From positions 295,729-359,728 of the forward strand of contig NZ_JAPWKF010000006.1 of NCBI RefSeq assembly GCF_028283685.1: a stretch of 64,000 bases of DNA, written 5' to 3'. Below, one piece after another: positions 63,706 through 64,000 of this stretch. Numbering within the stretch: position 1 is the first letter of the stretch; every line of letters begins with the position of its first letter. Origin of the DNA: Edaphobacter sp. (GTDB lineage: Bacteria > Acidobacteriota > Terriglobia > Terriglobales > Acidobacteriaceae). A program made the translations under genes and the position numbers. The notes below the pieces were generated by a model that worked only from the letters and a program-made list of their open reading frames with translations, did not search any database and was not told where the DNA came from.

Positions 63706-64000
63706 TTAGTGCATCTTCGCCAGTGCATTCTGCACGTAGCGTTCCTTGGCCTGCAGCAGATCGTCGATGGCGAGCTGCTGCAGCGGCCGCGCCGAGCCTA
63801 GCTGATGGGCTACCAGGCAGATGTTGGCGAAGTGCTCTACCGTCTCCATCTTGAGAAACGCATCCAGCAGATTCTCTCCATAGGCCACCGCGCCGTGATT
63901 TGCCATCAGGATGGCGGAGTGATGAGGAATAAGCGCGGCGAGGCTCTGTGCCAGCGCATCGGTCCCCGTCGTGGCGTAGGGAGCAAGCGGCACAGGGCCT
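63706..64000 (-). CDS. Class II aldolase/adducin family protein, C-terminal part
   Basis: The 5' end lies outside the window; the frame is open to the edge and the first residues (GPVPLAPYATTGTDAL) match the centre of the family. MANHGAVAYGENLLDAFLKMETVEHFANI contains the His of the zinc site and the typical following helix. Relatives include L-ribulose-5-phosphate 4-epimerase and L-fuculose-phosphate aldolase. The missing half prevents a finer call. Confidence 0.85.
   Translation of the reverse strand, partial: GPVPLAPYATTGTDALAQSLAALIPHHSAILMANHGAVAYGENLLDAFLKMETVEHFANICLVAHQLGSARPLQQLAIDDLLQAKERYVQNALAKMH

Noticed and set aside
1..64000. CRISPR, toxin-antitoxin, restriction or phage defence genes
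   Set aside because: No repeat-spacer array, Cas, methylase, nuclease or toxin signature was seen in any supported gene.

Overview
The window looks like chromosomal DNA from a GC-rich soil bacterium of the phylum Acidobacteriota, most likely the Terriglobia/Acidobacteriaceae (the Granulicella, Edaphobacter and Terriglobus group). This is inferred from gene content: two very large TonB-dependent receptors with an N-terminal carboxypeptidase-regulatory-like domain, a DUF3857/transglutaminase/TPR protein, FecR/DUF6600, YCF48-like and putative-Ig secreted proteins, Tat-exported oxidoreductases, and many secreted hydrolases. No rRNA, tRNA, CRISPR array, integrase, transposase, phage genes or recognisable defence system was seen. 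It reads as a core and secretory chromosomal segment rather than a mobile island.

Layout. 1-4377: 3' end of an S9 peptidase, a lipoprotein, GluQ-type tRNA-modifying synthetase and a Y-family polymerase. 4543-13214: an unusually AT-richer Ig/propeller lipoprotein, an acyl-CoA carboxylase beta subunit, a cupin, then a hairpin-rich 350-base leader before a TonB receptor. 13326-21314: a small secreted protein, a LysW-like zinc carrier, an M28 peptidase, a degenerate rhomboid, a Thr-rich lipoprotein with a broken frame, an aldo/keto reductase and a tannase-family esterase. 21560-30363: a minus-strand run of aspS, an acyltransferase, a PIG-L deacetylase, hisS (frameshifted) and the DUF3857 protein. 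30483-36138: YghZ-type reductase, rplU-rpmA with a good promoter, and a second TonB receptor. 36211-44537: MBL hydrolase, zinc-ribbon protein, rpsU, gamma carbonic anhydrase, YCF48-like protein, an aminotransferase with a beta-helix protein, and small proteins. 44736-52445: Tat-exported aminotransferase, GH42 beta-galactosidase (frameshifted), sulfurtransferase, FecR protein and Tat-exported aldo/keto reductase. 52542-64000: ychF, DMT exporter, a translationally coupled cytochrome P460 pair, DUF1810, NodB deacetylase, creatininase, hemL, DCC protein, purM, a small outer-membrane barrel, a haem-binding alpha/alpha-toroid protein and a partial class II aldolase.

How the genes fit together. Housekeeping functions (aspS, hisS, rplU, rpmA, rpsU, ychF, hemL, purM) alternate with secreted or envelope proteins that suggest uptake and breakdown of plant or microbial polymers: TonB receptors, GH42, tannase/feruloyl esterase, peptidases, NodB and PIG-L deacetylases, and a beta-helix protein. 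Three genes change reading frame, two of them at runs of four C/G. One of these is the normally essential hisS, so base-calling or assembly error is a serious possibility and should be tested before biological explanations.

The most interesting unexplained items are the multi-hairpin leader at 9577-9828, a palindromic repeat found between two convergent gene pairs, the rhomboid that has lost both catalytic residues, the orphan LysW-like protein, the Tat-exported PLP enzyme and the c-haem alpha/alpha-toroid protein. None can be called a new system from sequence alone.
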